Origin: Streptomyces sp. P9-A2
GTDB taxonomy: Bacteria; Actinomycetota; Actinomycetes; Streptomycetales; Streptomycetaceae
Assembly: GCF_036634175.1 (NCBI RefSeq)
Contig: NZ_JAZIFX010000001.1
Location: forward strand, 5,022,001 to 5,086,000
DNA length: 64,000 nt
Direction of reading: 5' to 3'
Below, piece by piece: positions 1-8,886 of this stretch. Position numbers and translations under genes: made by a program. The stretch's first letter is position 1; each line of letters opens with the position of its first letter. The notes beneath the pieces are model-generated. The model made no database searches. It was not told the origin of the DNA and saw nothing but the letters and a program-made list of their open reading frames with translations.

Positions 1-146
1 CTGCCAATCCGACCCTCGCGGGCCTGGACCGCTACGGCGACACCCAGCTGTACGTCAGCCGTGGCGCCGGCGCCTGGGGCCCGCCGACCCGGATCGGCGC
101 GCCGTCGGACATCACGGTGATCGAACTGGCGTCGAAGCAGACCTGA
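1..146 (+). CDS. C-terminal end of an unidentified protein (5' truncated by window)
   Basis: An open frame enters from the left edge and stops with TGA at 144-146. The 47 visible residues include YGDTQLYVSRGAGAWGPP followed by a short tail. The Gly/Trp-rich pattern resembles the last blade of an FG-GAP/VCBS-type repeat protein, which in Streptomyces are usually secreted; this is a guess from a very short piece. The start and most of the gene lie outside the window. The next gene is convergent and ends 36 bases downstream. Confidence 0.5.
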   Translation, partial: ANPTLAGLDRYGDTQLYVSRGAGAWGPPTRIGAPSDITVIELASKQT

Positions 147-182
147 CGGCGGTGACCGCAGGCCACGGGACCGCCTCGGGGC

Positions 183-1751
183 CTACGGTGCGGCCTCGGC
201 GGCCTCGGCGGCCTCGGCGGCCTCGGCGGCCTCGACGGCGTTGTGCGTCTCGTCCGGCACCGACGTTTCCGCCCGCGCCGGCAGGGTCACCGTCACCGCC
301 AGGCCCTCGCCCGGGGCCGTCCGTACCGTCACCTCGCCGCCGTGCGTGTGGACCACGCCCTGCACGATCGCCATGCCCAGCCCGCTGCCCGCCCCGCCGC
401 CGGCCCGGAAGAAGCGGTCGAAGAGGCGCGCCGCGTCCTGCGCGCCGAGCCCCGGCCCGTCGTCCGCCACGCACAGCCGCACGACGCCGCCGGCGCGGGT
501 CACCCCGAGCCGTACCGGCACCTCGGCGGGCGTGTGCGTGCGCACGTTGCCCAGCAGGTTTCCCAGCACCTGCCGCAGCCCGGACTCGTCGGCCCGTACC
601 AGCACCGCACCGCCGGCGTCGACGGTCACCGGCCGCTCCGGCTGCTGCACCCGCAGGTCCTCGGCGGCGTCCCGCACCAGCCGGCACACGTCCACGTTCC
701 GCAGCCGCAGTTCGGGCCGCTGGTCGAGGCGGGCCAGCACGAGCAGCTCGTCCACGAGCCGCGCCATGCGGTCGGACTCCGCCAGCATCCTGTCCCAGGC
801 CCGGCGCCGCTCCGCCGGCTCGCGCAGCATCCCCCGGTCGTACAACTGGAGGTAGCCGCGGATCGCGGCCAGCGGGGTGCGCAGTTCGTGCGAGGCGTCG
901 GCCACGAACCGGCGCAGCTGGGCCGCGCTGCGCTCGCGCGTGCGGTACGCCGACTCGACCTGCTGGAGCATCGAGTTCAGGGCGAGCCGCAGCTGCTCCA
1001 CCTCCAGGATGGGGTCCCGGCTGGAGGGCACGCGCCGGGTCAGATCGCCCTCGGCGATCGCCGACGAGGTCTCCACCATGTCCTCCAGCGGCCGCATCCG
1101 GCGGCGGACGCTGACCATCGTCAGACAGGCCAGCAGCGCGAGCAGCAGTGTCCCGATGGCCGCGTCGAGCCTGATCGCCTTGGCGACCCCCGCGTGCAGC
1201 GACTCGGTGGAGGTGGCGATCAGGACGTACGTGCCGTCCCCGAGCTGTGTGGCCGTCGCGCGGTAGGCGGCGCCCCGGACGGTGAGGTCGTGCGGCTCGG
1301 GGTCCCGGGCCAGGGTGCGCGGGTCGCCCACCTCGTCGGCCAGGGCGCGCTGGGCGGCGGTCGGTTCGAGGCCGAGGATGCCCACGGCCTCGCCCCCGGG
1401 ACCGACGGCGGCGAAGATCGAGTCGGGGCGGTTCTCCCCGTTCCACTCCGGGTGCACCCGTTCGGTGAAGAAGCTCAGCACGCTCAGCGAGTCGATCTGC
1501 CGCAGGGTCAGCTGGGAACCGCCGAGCGAATCGCGGTTCTGGGTCAGCTCCGTGTCGATCTGGTCGAGCAGGTAGTAGCGCATGACCAGCACGCTCACCA
1601 GGGTCGCCGCCGTGATGCCGATGGCGAGCAGCACCAGGTTCGCCAGCGTCAGCCGGCCGCGCAGGGAGTGGACGCCCCGCTCGCAGCACATCAGGCGGCG
1701 CAGCCGGGAGAGGTGAGGGCCGCGGCGGGGTCGCGGCTTCGGCGCCCTCAC
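183..1751 (-). CDS. Two-component sensor histidine kinase
   Basis: A 522-residue membrane sensor kinase. A first membrane segment lies at about residues 35-60 and a second at about 196-216, bracketing an extracytoplasmic sensor loop of about 135 residues. HAMP follows at about 217-270, then the H box with phospho-acceptor His288 in ASHELRTP, and N, G1 (DDGPGLG) and G2 boxes of the HATPase domain. The C terminus ends in an unusual (EAA)n tail coded by a 9-bp tandem repeat. It starts with GTG and overlaps the response-regulator stop by four bases (GTGA), so the two are translationally coupled. The signal is unknown; the divergent MMPL exporter is a plausible target. Confidence 0.93.
   Translation of the reverse strand: MRAPKPRPRRGPHLSRLRRLMCCERGVHSLRGRLTLANLVLLAIGITAATLVSVLVMRYYLLDQIDTELTQNRDSLGGSQLTLRQIDSLSVLSFFTERVHPEWNGENRPDSIFAAVGPGGEAVGILGLEPTAAQRALADEVGDPRTLARDPEPHDLTVRGAAYRATATQLGDGTYVLIATSTESLHAGVAKAIRLDAAIGTLLLALLACLTMVSVRRRMRPLEDMVETSSAIAEGDLTRRVPSSRDPILEVEQLRLALNSMLQQVESAYRTRERSAAQLRRFVADASHELRTPLAAIRGYLQLYDRGMLREPAERRRAWDRMLAESDRMARLVDELLVLARLDQRPELRLRNVDVCRLVRDAAEDLRVQQPERPVTVDAGGAVLVRADESGLRQVLGNLLGNVRTHTPAEVPVRLGVTRAGGVVRLCVADDGPGLGAQDAARLFDRFFRAGGGAGSGLGMAIVQGVVHTHGGEVTVRTAPGEGLAVTVTLPARAETSVPDETHNAVEAAEAAEAAEAAEAAP
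192..236. repeat. 9-bp tandem repeat, five units, in the kinase 3' end
   Basis: Five in-frame copies of GGCCTCGGC (the last with one change) encode the (EAA)n tail of the histidine kinase on the minus strand. The unit length is a multiple of three, so copy-number change alters tail length without breaking the frame. Confidence 0.85.
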
Positions 1752-2437
1752 GTCAGGCCGTATCCGACCCCGCGCCGGGTGGTGATCACCGGCGGTCCCA
1801 GGGTGTCGAGTTTGCGGCGCAGGTAGCTGATGTAGGTCTCGACGACGGTCGACTCCGGCGGAGTGTGCTCGTACTGCCAGACGTGGCGCAGCAGTTGGTC
1901 CTTGGGCACGATCCGGCCGCCGTTGCGCACCAGGAAGCGCAGCAGGGCGTACTCGGTGGGGGTCAGTTCGACCGAACGGCCCGCGCGGCGCACCGAGTAC
2001 GTCGTCTCGTCCAGCTCCAGGTCGCCGTGGCGCAGCGGTGCCCGCTGCGGCAGGACGTCGGCGGGCCGGGTCCGGCGCAGTACCGCGGTGACCCGTGCGA
2101 CGACCTCGTCGATGTTGAACGGCTTGGTGATGTAGTCGTCGCCGAAGCCGAGCGCGCCGACGATCTCCGCCGGGGCGTCCCGGGCGGTGAGGAACACCAG
2201 CGCCAGCTCCGGCCGGCGCAGCCGCAGTTCACGGCCCAGTCCGCGGCCGTCGCCGTCCGGCAGCATCACGTCGAGCAGGGCCGCGTCGGGCCTGGTGTGC
2301 TCGGTCAGCGCGAGCGCCTCGCGGACGGTGCCGGCCGTCATGACCTCGAAGCGGTGATAACGCAGGGCGATGGCGAGGACATCGGCGATGCTCTCCTCGT
2401 CCTCCACCACCAGCACGGTTCCCGGAGCCGTCGTCAT
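1748..2437 (-). CDS. OmpR/PhoB-type response regulator
   Basis: A 229-residue regulator. The receiver domain (about 1-125) has the acidic pocket near residues 13-14, phospho-acceptor Asp56 in LLDVMLPDGDG and the conserved Lys in DDYITKPF. A winged-helix DNA-binding domain (about 130-229) contains ELTPTEYALLRFLVRNGG and ends YISYLRRKLD...RGVGYGL. The start ATG at 2435-2437 was chosen because the receiver begins directly after it; the longer upstream frame looks non-coding. It is the first gene of a two-gene operon with the kinase and is divergent from the MMPL gene across about 150 bases. Confidence 0.94.
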   Translation of the reverse strand: MTTAPGTVLVVEDEESIADVLAIALRYHRFEVMTAGTVREALALTEHTRPDAALLDVMLPDGDGRGLGRELRLRRPELALVFLTARDAPAEIVGALGFGDDYITKPFNIDEVVARVTAVLRRTRPADVLPQRAPLRHGDLELDETTYSVRRAGRSVELTPTEYALLRFLVRNGGRIVPKDQLLRHVWQYEHTPPESTVVETYISYLRRKLDTLGPPVITTRRGVGYGLT

Positions 2438-2589
2438 GCTCCCAGTATCGGTGCGGACGCCCGCGGCCGTACCGCTTCCCGCTTTGGAGTTCCTTGAGAG
2501 TCCCGGGCGAGCCGTGCCCCCGCGCGGGGCCCGTCGTCGATCCTGCTGCGAGGACCTGGGGGACCTCGGAGCGACGAAGGAGCTTGAAC

Positions 2590-5037
2590 GTGGCGGTACT
2601 GGCACGCTGGTGCTATCGGCACCGGCTGGTGGTCGTGTTGCTGTGGGTGGGGGCGCTGCTCGGACTGGGGGCGGCGGCGAGCAGCGCGGGAACGAACTAC
2701 GCGAATGTCTTCTCCCTGCCGGACACGGACTCCAAGCGGGCGTACGACCTGATGGAGAAGGCGTTCCCGGAACGCGCCGGCGACACCGACACCGTGGTGT
2801 GGAAGGTCGAGGACGGTTCCGTGCGGGACGCGTCCGTGCGGTCCCGGATGGAGCCCGCGCTGGCGGCGATCGGGCGCATGGAGGGCGTCGGTGACGTCAC
2901 CGGCCCCTACGGGCCGCAGGGCGCGGCCCAGATCAGCCGGGACGGGCGGACCGCGTACGCGCAGGTCACCTTCGCCGAACAGGCGGACGCCGTCCCGAAG
3001 GAACTCGTCGAGGACGTCGTCGACACGGCCGAGGACGCCGCGGGCGACGGACTCCGGGTGGAGCTGGGCGGCCAGGCCATCACGCGGGTCCAGGAGCCGC
3101 CCACCGGCACGGCCGAGCTGGTCGGCGTCCTCGCCGCCGCCGTGGTGCTGTTCGTGGCGTTCGGCTCGCTGCTCGCGATGCTGCTGCCGATCGTGATCGC
3201 CGTGTTCGGCGTCGGCACCGGCATGTTCGGCACCCAGCTGATCAGCCATGTCACGAACGTGCCCGAACTCGCCTCGCTGCTGTCGACGCTGATCGGTCTC
3301 GGGGTGGGTATCGACTACGCCCTGTTCATCGTCACCCGGCACCGGCGCGGCATCCTGCGCGGCGACGACCCGGAGGAGGCCGCCGTCACCGCGCTCGACA
3401 CCTCCGGGCGGGCGGTGCTGTTCGCGGGCGGCACGGTGTGCATCGCGCTGGCCGGCATGCTGGTGACGAACCTGCGTTTCCTGGACGGCGTCGTCATCGG
3501 CACGTCGCTGACCGTGGTGCTGAGCGTGCTCGCGGCCGTCACCCTGCTGCCGGCGCTGCTGGGGCTGCTCGGCCACCGGGTGCTCAGCCGCCGCCAGCGC
3601 CGCACGCTCGCCGCGCGCGGCCCGGAGACGGACCGGACCACCGGACTCGCGGCCCGCTGGGCCGCCGGCGTCGAACGCCGCCCGCGGTCCACCGCCCTCC
3701 TCGCCGTGGTCCTGATGGCCGCGCTCGCCGTCCCGCTGCTGTCGCTGCGCCTGGGCACCGTGGACCAGGGCAACGACGGGGCGTCCACGACCACCAGGAA
3801 GGCCTACGACCTGCTCGCCGAAGGCTTCGGGCCCGGCTTCAACGGCCCGCTCCAGGTGGTCGTGGACGGCGAGGCGTCGAACAGCCTGGTGACGGCCGTC
3901 GAGCGGACCGAGGGCGTCGCCCAGGTCGCCTCGATGCCACCCGCGAACGGCGTCACCGTCATCCAGGTCGTCCCCACGACCTCACCGCAGGACGAGCGGA
4001 CGGACCGGCTCATCGACGTCCTGCGCGAGGACGTGATCCCCGAAGCGGGGGTCCGGGCCCACGTCGGCGGCGTCACGGCGGTGTCGAAGGACTTCGCGTC
4101 CGTGACGGGGGACCGGCTGCCGCTCTTCATCGGCACGATCATCGGCCTGGGCTTCCTGCTCCTGCTGCTCGCGTTCCGCTCCCTGGTGGTGCCGCTGACG
4201 GCCGCCGTGATGAACCTGCTCGCGGCGGCGGCCTCCTTCGGCGTCCTGGTGGCGATCTTCCAGTGGGGCTGGGGCCTGGACCTGCTCGGTTTCGGCAGGG
4301 AGGGCCCCATCGCGGCCTTCCTGCCGATCATCATGCTGTCGCTGCTGTTCGGGCTCTCCATGGACTACCAGGTGTTCCTGGTGAGCCGGATGCATGAGGA
4401 ATGGGTGCACACCCGGGACAACGCCCGCGCGGTGCGCGTCGGCCTCGCGGAGACCAGCCGCGTCATCAACTCCGCGGCCCTGATCATGGTGTGCGTCTTC
4501 CTCGCCTTCGTGCTCAGCGGCGACTACGCGGCGGGCATGGCGGGCGTGGGGCTCGCCGCGGCCGTCGCCCTGGACGCGTTCATCCTGCGTACGGCGCTGG
4601 TACCGGCCGTGATGCATCTGATCGGCAAGGCCAACTGGTGGCTGCCGGCGGGGCTGGAGAAGCGGCTGCCGCATCTCGCGGTCGAACCGAAGGAGAAGGA
4701 GGAGGAGGGCGGCTCGGGCGTGGTTCCGGACACCCGGGCCCCCGGCGAGGGGGCCGCTCCGGCCGCCTCGGTCGTGCACGGCTTCGTCCGCACCGTCGAC
4801 GGCGACCCCGTGGACGGCGCGGCCGTCACCCTGCTGACCTCGGGCGGGCGGCAGGTGGACCGGGTCGTCTCCCTCGCCGACGGCTCGTACATCGTCTCCG
4901 TCCCGTCCCCCGGCACGTACCTGCTGGCGGTGACGGCGGCCCCGTACGGCTCCCGCGCGGGGCGGGTGACGGTGCCCGGCGGCCCGCTGGTGCACGACGT
5001 GGAACTCGCACCCGGTGAGGTGGACGCCGTCAACTGA
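2590..5037 (+). CDS. MMPL-family RND exporter with C-terminal carboxypeptidase-regulatory-like domain
   Basis: An 815-residue inner-membrane transporter of the MMPL branch of RND proteins, with two similar halves, each a large extracytoplasmic loop followed by a block of membrane helices. Motifs GVGIDYALFIVTRHRR and LLFGLSMDYQVFLVSRMHEEW carry the conserved Asp-Tyr pairs of the proton-relay helices. After the last helix comes a charged linker (KEKEEEGG) and about 85 residues (VVHGFVRTVDGDPVDGAAVTL onward) that look like a CarboxypepD_reg beta-sandwich, which is unusual here. The GTG at 2590 is preceded by AGGAG-type bases at 2577-2582. Family members export lipids or antibiotics; the substrate is unknown. 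Its end overlaps the convergent TetR gene by 8 bases. Confidence 0.92.
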   Translation: MAVLARWCYRHRLVVVLLWVGALLGLGAAASSAGTNYANVFSLPDTDSKRAYDLMEKAFPERAGDTDTVVWKVEDGSVRDASVRSRMEPALAAIGRMEGVGDVTGPYGPQGAAQISRDGRTAYAQVTFAEQADAVPKELVEDVVDTAEDAAGDGLRVELGGQAITRVQEPPTGTAELVGVLAAAVVLFVAFGSLLAMLLPIVIAVFGVGTGMFGTQLISHVTNVPELASLLSTLIGLGVGIDYALFIVTRHRRGILRGDDPEEAAVTALDTSGRAVLFAGGTVCIALAGMLVTNLRFLDGVVIGTSLTVVLSVLAAVTLLPALLGLLGHRVLSRRQRRTLAARGPETDRTTGLAARWAAGVERRPRSTALLAVVLMAALAVPLLSLRLGTVDQGNDGASTTTRKAYDLLAEGFGPGFNGPLQVVVDGEASNSLVTAVERTEGVAQVASMPPANGVTVIQVVPTTSPQDERTDRLIDVLREDVIPEAGVRAHVGGVTAVSKDFASVTGDRLPLFIGTIIGLGFLLLLLAFRSLVVPLTAAVMNLLAAAASFGVLVAIFQWGWGLDLLGFGREGPIAAFLPIIMLSLLFGLSMDYQVFLVSRMHEEWVHTRDNARAVRVGLAETSRVINSAALIMVCVFLAFVLSGDYAAGMAGVGLAAAVALDAFILRTALVPAVMHLIGKANWWLPAGLEKRLPHLAVEPKEKEEEGGSGVVPDTRAPGEGAAPAASVVHGFVRTVDGDPVDGAAVTLLTSGGRQVDRVVSLADGSYIVSVPSPGTYLLAVTAAPYGSRAGRVTVPGGPLVHDVELAPGEVDAVN

Positions 5038-5869
5038 CCGGACCGGGGCGCCCGTCGCTGCCGGGGGGCGCTCCGTGGGACTCTTCGCCGTGGCCGGCGG
5101 GTGCTCCCTGGGACTCCTCGTCGTGGCCGGCGGGCGACCCCCGGTCCTTCGCCGGGTCCGGCAGCATCTTGGTCATCCCCGGCAGGAACTCCGTGAACAT
5201 GTCGTGGACCTCGCGGACCAGCGGGCGCAGGACCCGGAAACGGGCCAGGGCGACGCCCCGCGCGGTGATGCGGGCGCCGCGCTCGGCGAGACGGTAACTG
5301 CGTTCACGGTCCTCGGTACGGTCGAAGATCCAGTACAGGACGAGGCCCATCTGCGCCAGCCACATCAGCTCCGGCAGCACCTCCCGCAGCTCCGGGGGCA
5401 CCTTGGCCCCGGAACCGGCCAGCACCTCCTGGTGGACGCTGATCGCCTCCACGCGCGCGTGCTCCGACTCGGGCGAGAAGGGGCTGAGCGGGCTGTCCGG
5501 ATCGGCGGCGTTCTTGAAGAACTGCACCGCGAACTCGTGGTACGGCGTGGCGATGTCCAGCCATGCCTTCAGCACGCCCGCGAACCGGGCCTCCAGATCG
5601 GTCTCCCGCTCCAGGGTCTCCCGGGCCACCCGCTGGTGCTCGGCGGCGATCCGGTCGTAGAACCCCTGGATCAGGTGTTCCTTGCCCTCGAAGTAGTAGT
5701 ACGCGTTGCCGACGGAGACCCCGGCCTCCGTGGCGATGGCCCGCATGGTCGTCCTGCCGTACCCGCGTTCCTGGAACAGCCGCATGGCCGTCTCCAGGAT
5801 CAGGGCGCGGGTCTGCTCGGACTTGCTGAGTGCGGCACCGTCACCGGGACCGTCGTTCTTCACGGACAC
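5030..5869 (-). CDS. TetR-family transcriptional regulator
   Basis: A 279-residue regulator. The N-terminal helix-turn-helix at about residues 20-65 (ILETAMRLFQERGYGRTTMRAIATEAGVSVGNAYYYFEGKEHL) is typical TetR. The ligand-binding half follows, and the last 35 residues are a low-complexity tail with two imperfect copies of GHDEESQGAP, unusual for the family and probably disordered. It converges on the MMPL exporter with an 8-base overlap of the 3' ends. TetR proteins next to MMPL exporters often control them, but operator evidence is not visible here. Confidence 0.9.
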   Translation of the reverse strand: MSVKNDGPGDGAALSKSEQTRALILETAMRLFQERGYGRTTMRAIATEAGVSVGNAYYYFEGKEHLIQGFYDRIAAEHQRVARETLERETDLEARFAGVLKAWLDIATPYHEFAVQFFKNAADPDSPLSPFSPESEHARVEAISVHQEVLAGSGAKVPPELREVLPELMWLAQMGLVLYWIFDRTEDRERSYRLAERGARITARGVALARFRVLRPLVREVHDMFTEFLPGMTKMLPDPAKDRGSPAGHDEESQGAPAGHGEESHGAPPGSDGRPGPVS

Positions 5870-6025
5870 GGACAGAGCTTAGGGCCTGCCCCCGGACACA
5901 CAGGGCTCGCGGGCCTCCCGGGTGCTGCGGCGTCCGGTTCCTGCGGCGTCCGGCCCTTGCGGTGTCCGCCCCCGCGGTCTCGTGGTCCGTGCCGGCGAGG
6001 GGTGGGGCGCCCGCGCCGACCGGGC

Positions 6026-6436
6026 CTACGGCCGGCGGCTCAGTTCCGGGCGCTTGGTGTAGTCGGTCAGGCCGACCACGTTCCCCCAGGGGTCGGAGAA
6101 CTCGACGGTCCAGCCGGTGGCGCCCGCGAACGGCCCGTCGAGCAGGCCGATCCCGGCGCTCTCCAGCGCCTCGGCGGCGACGCGGGCGTCCGGCACCTCC
6201 AGCCACAGCCGGGCGGAGGGCCGGGCCGGCGGTCGGCAGCCCAGGTCCTCCTCGTGCCGCAGCAGCACCCCGGGTGTCTCGCCGCCCACCTTCAGCAGGA
6301 CGATCCCGGCCTCGTCCAGCCGGAAGCCGACCGGGAACCCGGCCCGGCCGTAGAATCCGACGGCTTCGTCGAGGTCTCCGACGGGCAGCAGCACATGGTC
6401 GAACCCGAGCAGTTCGTAGGACTCATCGTCTGACAT
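6026..6436 (-). CDS. VOC-superfamily (glyoxalase/bleomycin-resistance fold) protein
   Basis: A 136-residue small protein with paired beta-alpha-beta-beta-beta modules: LLGFDHVLLPVGDLDEAVGFYGRAGFPVGFRLDEAG in the first half and GLLDGPFAGATGWTVEFSDPWGNVVGLTDY in the second. The terminal FSDPWGNVVGLTDY is the usual VOC ending, and the metal-site His of the first strand is present (FDH). Substrate cannot be predicted. It is monocistronic, with about 150 bases of noncoding DNA between it and the TetR gene containing short imperfect GCGGTGTCCG-type repeats. Confidence 0.85.
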   Translation of the reverse strand: MSDDESYELLGFDHVLLPVGDLDEAVGFYGRAGFPVGFRLDEAGIVLLKVGGETPGVLLRHEEDLGCRPPARPSARLWLEVPDARVAAEALESAGIGLLDGPFAGATGWTVEFSDPWGNVVGLTDYTKRPELSRRP

Positions 6437-6637
6437 GACGTCACATTAGGTGGTACCGGCGCAAAGCGGGCAGAGGTGGTGGCCGGGAGGCGGTGGGTCA
6501 CTCGTCCGGGCGGACGGCCCCGGAACCCATCCGGCGGATCATGCGGGAAAGCTCCTGATCGGGTTCCGACTTCTCATTGCCGCCCGAGTCCTGCAAGATG
6601 ACCGTCAGTTATCCGTATCTTTCAGGAGAGACCCACT

Positions 6638-7111
6638 GTGAGCGAGCAGCCGCAGCAGCCGTCCCCGCCGCCCGGCTTCGGCCCCCCGAATTCCGGCGGA
6701 GCCGGCCCGTCCGGCCCCTACGGCTACCCGCAGCCCGGATCCCAGCCGCCCGCCGGCGGGCACCAGCCGCCCGGCGGGTACCCCCCGCCGCCCGGTGGCT
6801 ACCCGCCCCCGCCCGGCTTCCAGCAGCCCCCGCCCCCCGGGTTCTTCCCCGGTGCTCCCGACCCCGGCGCGCCCTACGGGTACGACCCCTACGGGCGTCC
6901 CCTTTCCGACAAGTCGAAGATCGTCGCCGGTCTCCTCCAGCTCTTCGTCGGCTCGTTGGGCATCGGCCGCTTCTACACCGGTTCGGTCGGCATCGGCATC
7001 GCCCAGCTGCTCACCTGCGGCGGGCTCGGCATCTGGTCGCTGATCGACGGCGTCATGTACCTGGTCAGCAACGACCGCACGGACTCCCAGGGGCGGATCC
7101 TGCGTGGCTGA
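6638..7111 (+). CDS. TM2-domain membrane protein with Pro/Gly-rich N terminus
   Basis: A 157-residue protein. Residues 1-85 are Pro/Gly/Tyr-rich (PPGGYPPPPGG repeats) and probably disordered in the cytoplasm. Residues 88-157 form a TM2 domain, two helices joined by a short turn, with DKSKIVAGLLQLF, GIGRFYTGS and the ending SNDRTDSQGRILRG. The GTG at 6638 follows CAGGAGAG. The DUF2752 gene starts 8 bases before its stop, so the two are coupled. Function of TM2 proteins is not established; it is a paralogue of the protein at 7754-8020. Confidence 0.88.
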   Translation: MSEQPQQPSPPPGFGPPNSGGAGPSGPYGYPQPGSQPPAGGHQPPGGYPPPPGGYPPPPGFQQPPPPGFFPGAPDPGAPYGYDPYGRPLSDKSKIVAGLLQLFVGSLGIGRFYTGSVGIGIAQLLTCGGLGIWSLIDGVMYLVSNDRTDSQGRILRG

Positions 7112-7520
7112 CGCGGCCTCGTCCGTCCCGTCCCGGGGGCGGCCGCGGTGGCATCCCGCGGTGGCCCCCGTCGCGGTACTGGCCGCGGGCGTGGCGGGGG
7201 CCGCCTACCTGTGGGGCACCGACCCGCACGAGCCGGGGCACCTCCTGCCCCGGTGCCCGCTGCGGGCCGTCACCGGCCTGCTGTGCCCGGCCTGCGGGGG
7301 CACGCGCATGGTGTACGACCTGATGAACGGTCAGTTCGCCGCCGCCTGGCTGGACAACAGGGCCCTGCTGCTCGCCGCGCCGTTCGCGCTGGCGCTGTGG
7401 GGGCGCTGGACGCTGGAAGGGCTGCGCGGCCGCGCCTGGGCGCCCCGGATCGCACCCCGGGTCCAGGCGGTGATCCTCGTGGCGGCGGTGGCCTGGACGG
7501 TGGCTCGCAACATCGTCTGA
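7104..7520 (+). CDS. DUF2752 membrane protein
   Basis: A 138-residue protein with three or four hydrophobic segments and the family signature PRCPLRAVTGLLCPACGGTRMVYDLMNG, in which the spaced cysteines are diagnostic. Start is GTG at 7104, inside the end of the upstream TM2 gene (8-base overlap). DUF2752 genes commonly neighbour TM2 genes in actinomycetes; function is unknown. Confidence 0.87.
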   Translation: MADAASSVPSRGRPRWHPAVAPVAVLAAGVAGAAYLWGTDPHEPGHLLPRCPLRAVTGLLCPACGGTRMVYDLMNGQFAAAWLDNRALLLAAPFALALWGRWTLEGLRGRAWAPRIAPRVQAVILVAAVAWTVARNIV

Positions 7521-7753
7521 AATGCGCGAAAACCGGGCTTAGTTGATCACGGATAGAAAACATTCGACTTTTCACTTCCGCGTTCGAACGCCAGTCCCCT
7601 TACGCTCCTCTGACGCAGGGGGGACGGTTCGCGAACCGTGAGTTACAGCGCAGTAGTTGCGCGGGATCCGCACGCGGGTTTCCGGTGGTCCCTCCTGAGC
7701 CGTCCGGGCAACCCGCCCGGCGCGTCACACTCTTTTCCCCAGGAGCAAGCGCC

Positions 7754-8020
7754 ATGACCGTCCCCGCCGATCCCCAGGCCCCCTACGGCTACGACCCGCA
7801 GGGCCGTCCCTACTCCGACAAGTCGAAGATCGTCGCCGGTCTCCTCCAGATCTTCCTGGGGACCCTGGGCATCGGCCGCTTCTACGTCGGTTCCGTCGGC
7901 ATCGGCGTCGCCCAGCTGCTGACCTGTGGTGGCCTCGGCCTCTGGTCGCTGATCGACGGCGTCCTGTTCCTCACGAGCAACGACCGCACCGACAAGCAGG
8001 GCCGCGTCCTGCGCGGCTGA
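7754..8020 (+). CDS. Short TM2-domain membrane protein
   Basis: An 88-residue protein that is almost only a TM2 domain: DKSKIVAGLLQIFLGTLGIGRFYVGSVGIGVAQLLTCGGLGLWSLIDGVLF and the tail SNDRTDKQGRVLRG. It is closely similar to the C-terminal half of the 6638 gene product, suggesting local duplication. The ATG at 7754 has AGGAG at 7741-7745. The 233 bases upstream hold its own promoter region with relatively A+T-richer stretches around 7545-7580. A strong hairpin terminator follows. Confidence 0.88.
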   Translation: MTVPADPQAPYGYDPQGRPYSDKSKIVAGLLQIFLGTLGIGRFYVGSVGIGVAQLLTCGGLGLWSLIDGVLFLTSNDRTDKQGRVLRG

Positions 8021-8045
8021 CGCGGCACCGGCCGCTCCGGTCGCC

Positions 8046-8095
8046 GTACATGTCCGAGGCCCCGATCCAGCCGGATCGGGGCCTCGGACATGTAC
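8046..8095. terminator. Bidirectional hairpin between TM2 gene and sdhB
   Basis: A perfect 23-bp inverted repeat (8046-8068 with 8073-8095) with a 4-base loop sits between convergent genes. No T-run follows, as is usual in Streptomyces. Confidence 0.85.
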
Positions 8096-8106
8096 GGGCG
8101 AAGCCG

Positions 8107-8886
8107 TCAGAAGCGGCGCGTGATGAGCGCCCGCTTCACCTCGGCGATCGCCTTGGTGACCTCGATGCCGCGCGGGCACGCGTCCGTGCAGTTGAAGGTC
8201 GTACGGCAACGCCACACGCCGTCACGGTCGTTGAGGATCTCCAGGCGCTGCTCGCCGGCCTCGTCGCGCGAGTCGAAGATGAACCGGTGCGCGTTGACGA
8301 TGGCGGCCGGACCGAAGTACTGGCCGTCGTTCCAGAACACCGGGCACGAGGACGTGCAGGCGGCGCACAGGATGCACTTCGTCGTGTCGTCGAAACGCTC
8401 GCGGTCCTCGGCGGACTGCAGCCGCTCGCGCGTCGGCTCGTTGGTCTCCTTCGTGATCAGGAAGGGCATCACGTCCCGGTAGGCCTGGAAGAACGGCTCC
8501 ATGTCCACGATCAGGTCCTTGAGGACCGTCAGGCCCTTTATGGCCTCGACCGTGATCGGCTTCTCGGGGTTGAGGTCCTTGATCAGCGTCTTGCACGCCA
8601 GGCGGTTCTTGCCGTTGATCCGCATGGCGTCGGAGCCGCAGATGCCGTGGGCGCAGGAACGGCGGAAGGTCAGCGTGCCGTCCTGATCCCACTTGATCTT
8701 GTGCAGCGCGTCGAGGACGCGCTCCTTGGGGTCGATCTCCAGCTGGAAGTCTTCCCAGACCACCTCGTCGGAGACCTCCGGGTTGAACCGGCGGATCCGG
8801 AAGGTCGCGGTGATGTACGGGGAGTCGCCGAAGCCGGGCTCGGGCGATCCGGCCGCGTCCGCCTTGTCCATAACAGGGGTAGCCAT
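8107..8886 (-). CDS. sdhB: Succinate dehydrogenase iron-sulfur subunit SdhB
   Basis: A 259-residue complex II electron-transfer subunit. The [2Fe-2S] site is CRRS-type SCAHGICGSDAM with a later Cys in RLACKTL; the [4Fe-4S] site is CILCAACTSSCP; the [3Fe-4S] site is CRTTFNCTDACPRGI. It passes electrons from SdhA flavin to the membrane quinone site. Last gene of sdhCDAB; its ATG overlaps the sdhA stop by one base (TGATG). A strong hairpin at 8046-8095 ends the operon. Confidence 0.98.
   Translation of the reverse strand: MATPVMDKADAAGSPEPGFGDSPYITATFRIRRFNPEVSDEVVWEDFQLEIDPKERVLDALHKIKWDQDGTLTFRRSCAHGICGSDAMRINGKNRLACKTLIKDLNPEKPITVEAIKGLTVLKDLIVDMEPFFQAYRDVMPFLITKETNEPTRERLQSAEDRERFDDTTKCILCAACTSSCPVFWNDGQYFGPAAIVNAHRFIFDSRDEAGEQRLEILNDRDGVWRCRTTFNCTDACPRGIEVTKAIAEVKRALITRRF

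Noticed and set aside
152..1114. Long plus-strand ORF opposite the histidine kinase
   Set aside because: Arg/Pro-rich composition with no domain; it is the high-GC mirror of the kinase gene, which has full family motifs on the minus strand.
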